Source: Okeania sp. SIO3B5 (GTDB taxonomy: Bacteria > Cyanobacteriota > Cyanobacteriia > Cyanobacteriales > Microcoleaceae). From it: a DNA stretch of 46,424 nt. The translations under genes and the position numbers were made by a program. The stretch covers positions 1-46,424 of the forward strand of contig NZ_JAAHHG010000007.1 of NCBI RefSeq assembly GCF_010692555.1. Reading direction: 5' to 3'. Numbering within the stretch: position 1 is the stretch's first letter; each line of letters opens with the position of its first letter. This document shows positions 44,661-46,424 of the stretch, in pieces. The notes under the pieces are model-generated. The model ran no database searches and was not told the DNA's origin. It was given only the letters and a program-made list of their open reading frames with translations.

Positions 44661-46424
44661 ATGAGTGTTAGAGTTCGTCTGGCCCCAAGTCCAACAGGAA
44701 ACTTACATATCGGTACAGCCAGAACAGCTGTATTTAACTGGTTATTTGCTAGAAACCAGGAAGGAAAATTTATCCTGAGAATAGAAGATACAGATATAGA
44801 GCGATCGCGTCCAGAATATACAGAAAATATTATGGAGGGATTGACCTGGTTAGGATTAGAATGGGATGAAGGACCATCCTACCAGTCTCAACGGTTAGAA
44901 TTATATCAAACAGCTACTCAAAAATTACTAGACAAAGGATTAGCCTATCGCTGCTATTGTACAGAAGCAGAACTAGAGGAAATGCGGGAAGCTCAGAAAG
45001 CGAGAAAAGAAGCACCCCGCTATGACAACCGCCACCGTAACCTTACACCCGAACAACAAGCAGCTTTTGAAGCAGAAGGAAGACAACCAGTAATTCGCTT
45101 TAAAATTGATAATGACCAAATAATTACCTGGAAGGACCAAGTTAGAGGGACAGTAACCTGGAAGGGCAGCGACTTGGGTGGAGATATGGTCATCTCCCGT
45201 GCTGCTAGTGGAGATACAGTGGGACAACCTCTCTACAATATGGCAGTGGTGGTAGATGATATGGATATGGAAATTACCCATGTAATTCGTGGTGAAGACC
45301 ATATTGCCAATACAGCTAAACAAATATTACTCTATGAAGCCCTAGAGGGAAAAGTACCAGAATTTGCTCATACCCCCTTAATTCTTAATCAAGAAGGACG
45401 CAAACTGTCAAAACGAGATGGAGTAACTTCAATTTCTGATTTTAAAGAATTAGGTTTTATCCCGGAAGCATTAGCAAATTATATGTGTTTACTTGGGTGG
45501 ACACCTCCAGACTCAACCCAAGAAATATTTACCCTGACAGAAGCATCTCAACTGTTCGCTTTTGAGAGAGTGAATAAAGCAGGGGCGAAGTTTGACTGGA
45601 ATAAGTTGGATTGGATAAATAGTCAATATTTACATAATTTACCAGTAGGAGAATTGACGGATAGATTAATTCCTGTCTGGCAAAAAGCAGGATATGAACT
45701 AGATCCAAAGAGCGATCGCCCTTGGTTAGAACAATTGGCCGCATTGATTGGACCTAGTTTGACTCGTCTCACAGATGCAGTAGAAATGAGTAAGTTATTC
45801 TTCTCCCCCACTGTAGAATTAGATGCAGAAGCAGCAGCACAAATGCAGAAAGAAGATGCTGTGAAATCTATTAATTCTATTATTGAGGAAATGGATATTG
45901 ATTCACCTCTGCGAGTGGGTGATGCACAAAAAATTATTAAAAAGGTAACTCAGTCAATTAAAGTTAAGAAAGGCATTGTCATGCGATCGCTCAGGGCGTC
46001 TTTAACTGGTGCCATGCAAGGACCAGATTTAATTCAGTCATGGTTACTTCTGCATCAAAGGGGTTTTGATATATTACGTTTCAAAAAAGCTATAGCTCAG
46101 AATGTTGAAGAAAGCAAAACAGTAAAGGAGGGTGCTAATAGTAATAAAGGGTTTGCTGAAATAAAAACAGAAACTTCAAAATCATCTGTTGCACCAAAAC
46201 AACAAGCTCAGAAAATAAAAGCATCAACTACTCTTGCTGGTGAAACTCAAACTGTTAAACCAACTACAGATAAAGCACCAGCAGTAACTCCTACGGATAA
46301 ATCTGAAGTTGTTGAACCTACTGTAGAGAAACAGAAACCAACTACAACTCCTGCAGATAAGTCTCAAACTGTTAAACCAACTACAGATAAAGCACCAGCA
46401 GTAACTCCTACGGATAAATCTGAA
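44661..46424 (+). CDS. gltX: Glutamyl-tRNA synthetase with repetitive C-terminal extension (partial)
   Basis: Frame is open from ATG 44661 to the window end (588 codons). The class I catalytic core has HIGT (16-19, in [16 protein letters not shown]) and KLSKR (about 250), with the anticodon-binding helices ending near residue 475 ([12 protein letters not shown]). It charges tRNA-Glu, used for protein and, in cyanobacteria, chlorophyll/haem synthesis. The normal enzyme ends about there; here at least 110 more residues follow, low-complexity and rich in Thr/Pro/Lys, with a 39-residue repeat unit (117 bp; 46251-46307 repeated at 46368-46424). Such linkers in cyanobacterial synthetases often lead to a membrane-anchoring CAAD domain, which would lie beyond the window (inference). 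Confidence 0.95.
   Translation, partial: MSVRVRLAPSPTGNLHIGTARTAVFNWLFARNQEGKFILRIEDTDIERSRPEYTENIMEGLTWLGLEWDEGPSYQSQRLELYQTATQKLLDKGLAYRCYCTEAELEEMREAQKARKEAPRYDNRHRNLTPEQQAAFEAEGRQPVIRFKIDNDQIITWKDQVRGTVTWKGSDLGGDMVISRAASGDTVGQPLYNMAVVVDDMDMEITHVIRGEDHIANTAKQILLYEALEGKVPEFAHTPLILNQEGRKLSKRDGVTSISDFKELGFIPEALANYMCLLGWTPPDSTQEIFTLTEASQLFAFERVNKAGAKFDWNKLDWINSQYLHNLPVGELTDRLIPVWQKAGYELDPKSDRPWLEQLAALIGPSLTRLTDAVEMSKLFFSPTVELDAEAAAQMQKEDAVKSINSIIEEMDIDSPLRVGDAQKIIKKVTQSIKVKKGIVMRSLRASLTGAMQGPDLIQSWLLLHQRGFDILRFKKAIAQNVEESKTVKEGANSNKGFAEIKTETSKSSVAPKQQAQKIKASTTLAGETQTVKPTTDKAPAVTPTDKSEVVEPTVEKQKPTTTPADKSQTVKPTTDKAPAVTPTDKSE
46251..46424 (+). repeat. 117-bp in-frame repeat in gltX extension
   Basis: The 57 bases 46251-46307 (ACTGTTAAACCAACTACAG ...) recur without change at 46368-46424. 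The period of 117 bp keeps the frame (39 codons). The repeat may continue past the window. Confidence 0.9.

Noticed and set aside
44973-45811. Minus-strand ORFs opposite gltX
   Set aside because: The plus-strand frame is a full synthetase with HIGH and KLSKR motifs.

Overview
The window comes from a filamentous, non-unicellular cyanobacterium with a low-GC, repeat-rich genome, probably in the Trichodesmium/Okeania part of the Oscillatoriales (inference). Evidence: many HIP1 octamers (GCGATCGC), a high-light-inducible protein gene, a COP23-domain gene pair, HetR with a PatX-type RGSGR peptide, heptanucleotide tandem repeats, and long intergenic stretches filled with miniature transposons and IS200/IS605 debris.

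Layout. 1-3182: an IS605-type element with divergent tnpA and tnpB; tnpB is split after its 13th base by a group II intron (182-2709) whose maturase ORF carries two frameshifts. 4260-8450: a small acidic protein, a SpoU/TrmH rRNA methyltransferase, tRNA-Leu(CAG) and alanine dehydrogenase. 9169-12951: murA, two decayed tnpB remnants, an M48 metalloprotease whose 3' end runs into tRNA-Leu(CAA), and a small basic protein. 13524-18954: small membrane protein, an intact TnpB without zinc-finger cysteines, a tnpB-less element with an omega-RNA-like core, hli, a DUF3611 membrane protein and a RodZ-like HTH membrane protein. 19189-22196: proB and a Gfo/Idh/MocA oxidoreductase. 22348-25757: MIF-like tautomerase, rearranged pseudogene pieces, a caspase-like protease with an EACC1-like partner (putative conflict system), and a flavin reductase. 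25923-28512: an orphan oligopeptide-type binding lipoprotein and an unknown protein. 28882-30632: hetR and upstream patX. 31431-37486: cysC (APS kinase), a Wza-type exporter and a Wzc-type BY-kinase, a polysaccharide export group. 38050-40267: two COP23 paralogues. 42163-46424: phytase-like esterase domain protein, tRNA-Asp(GTC), a second copy of the tnpB-less element, and gltX with an unusual repetitive C-terminal extension cut by the window end.

How parts work together. PatX is expected to be a secreted precursor of the RGSGR signal that antagonises HetR, so 28882-30632 is a complete activator-inhibitor pair. The Wza/Wzc pair builds an export channel and its regulatory kinase; cysC beside it could supply PAPS for sulphated polysaccharide (inference). 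The EACC1-like and caspase genes form a 5-bp-spaced operon typical of effector-type defence. The mobile fraction is dominated by IS608-like ends (TTAC on the left, TCAA on the right), including solo elements that keep an RNA-like core but no protein gene; these and at least four other inverted-repeat families explain most long intergenic regions.
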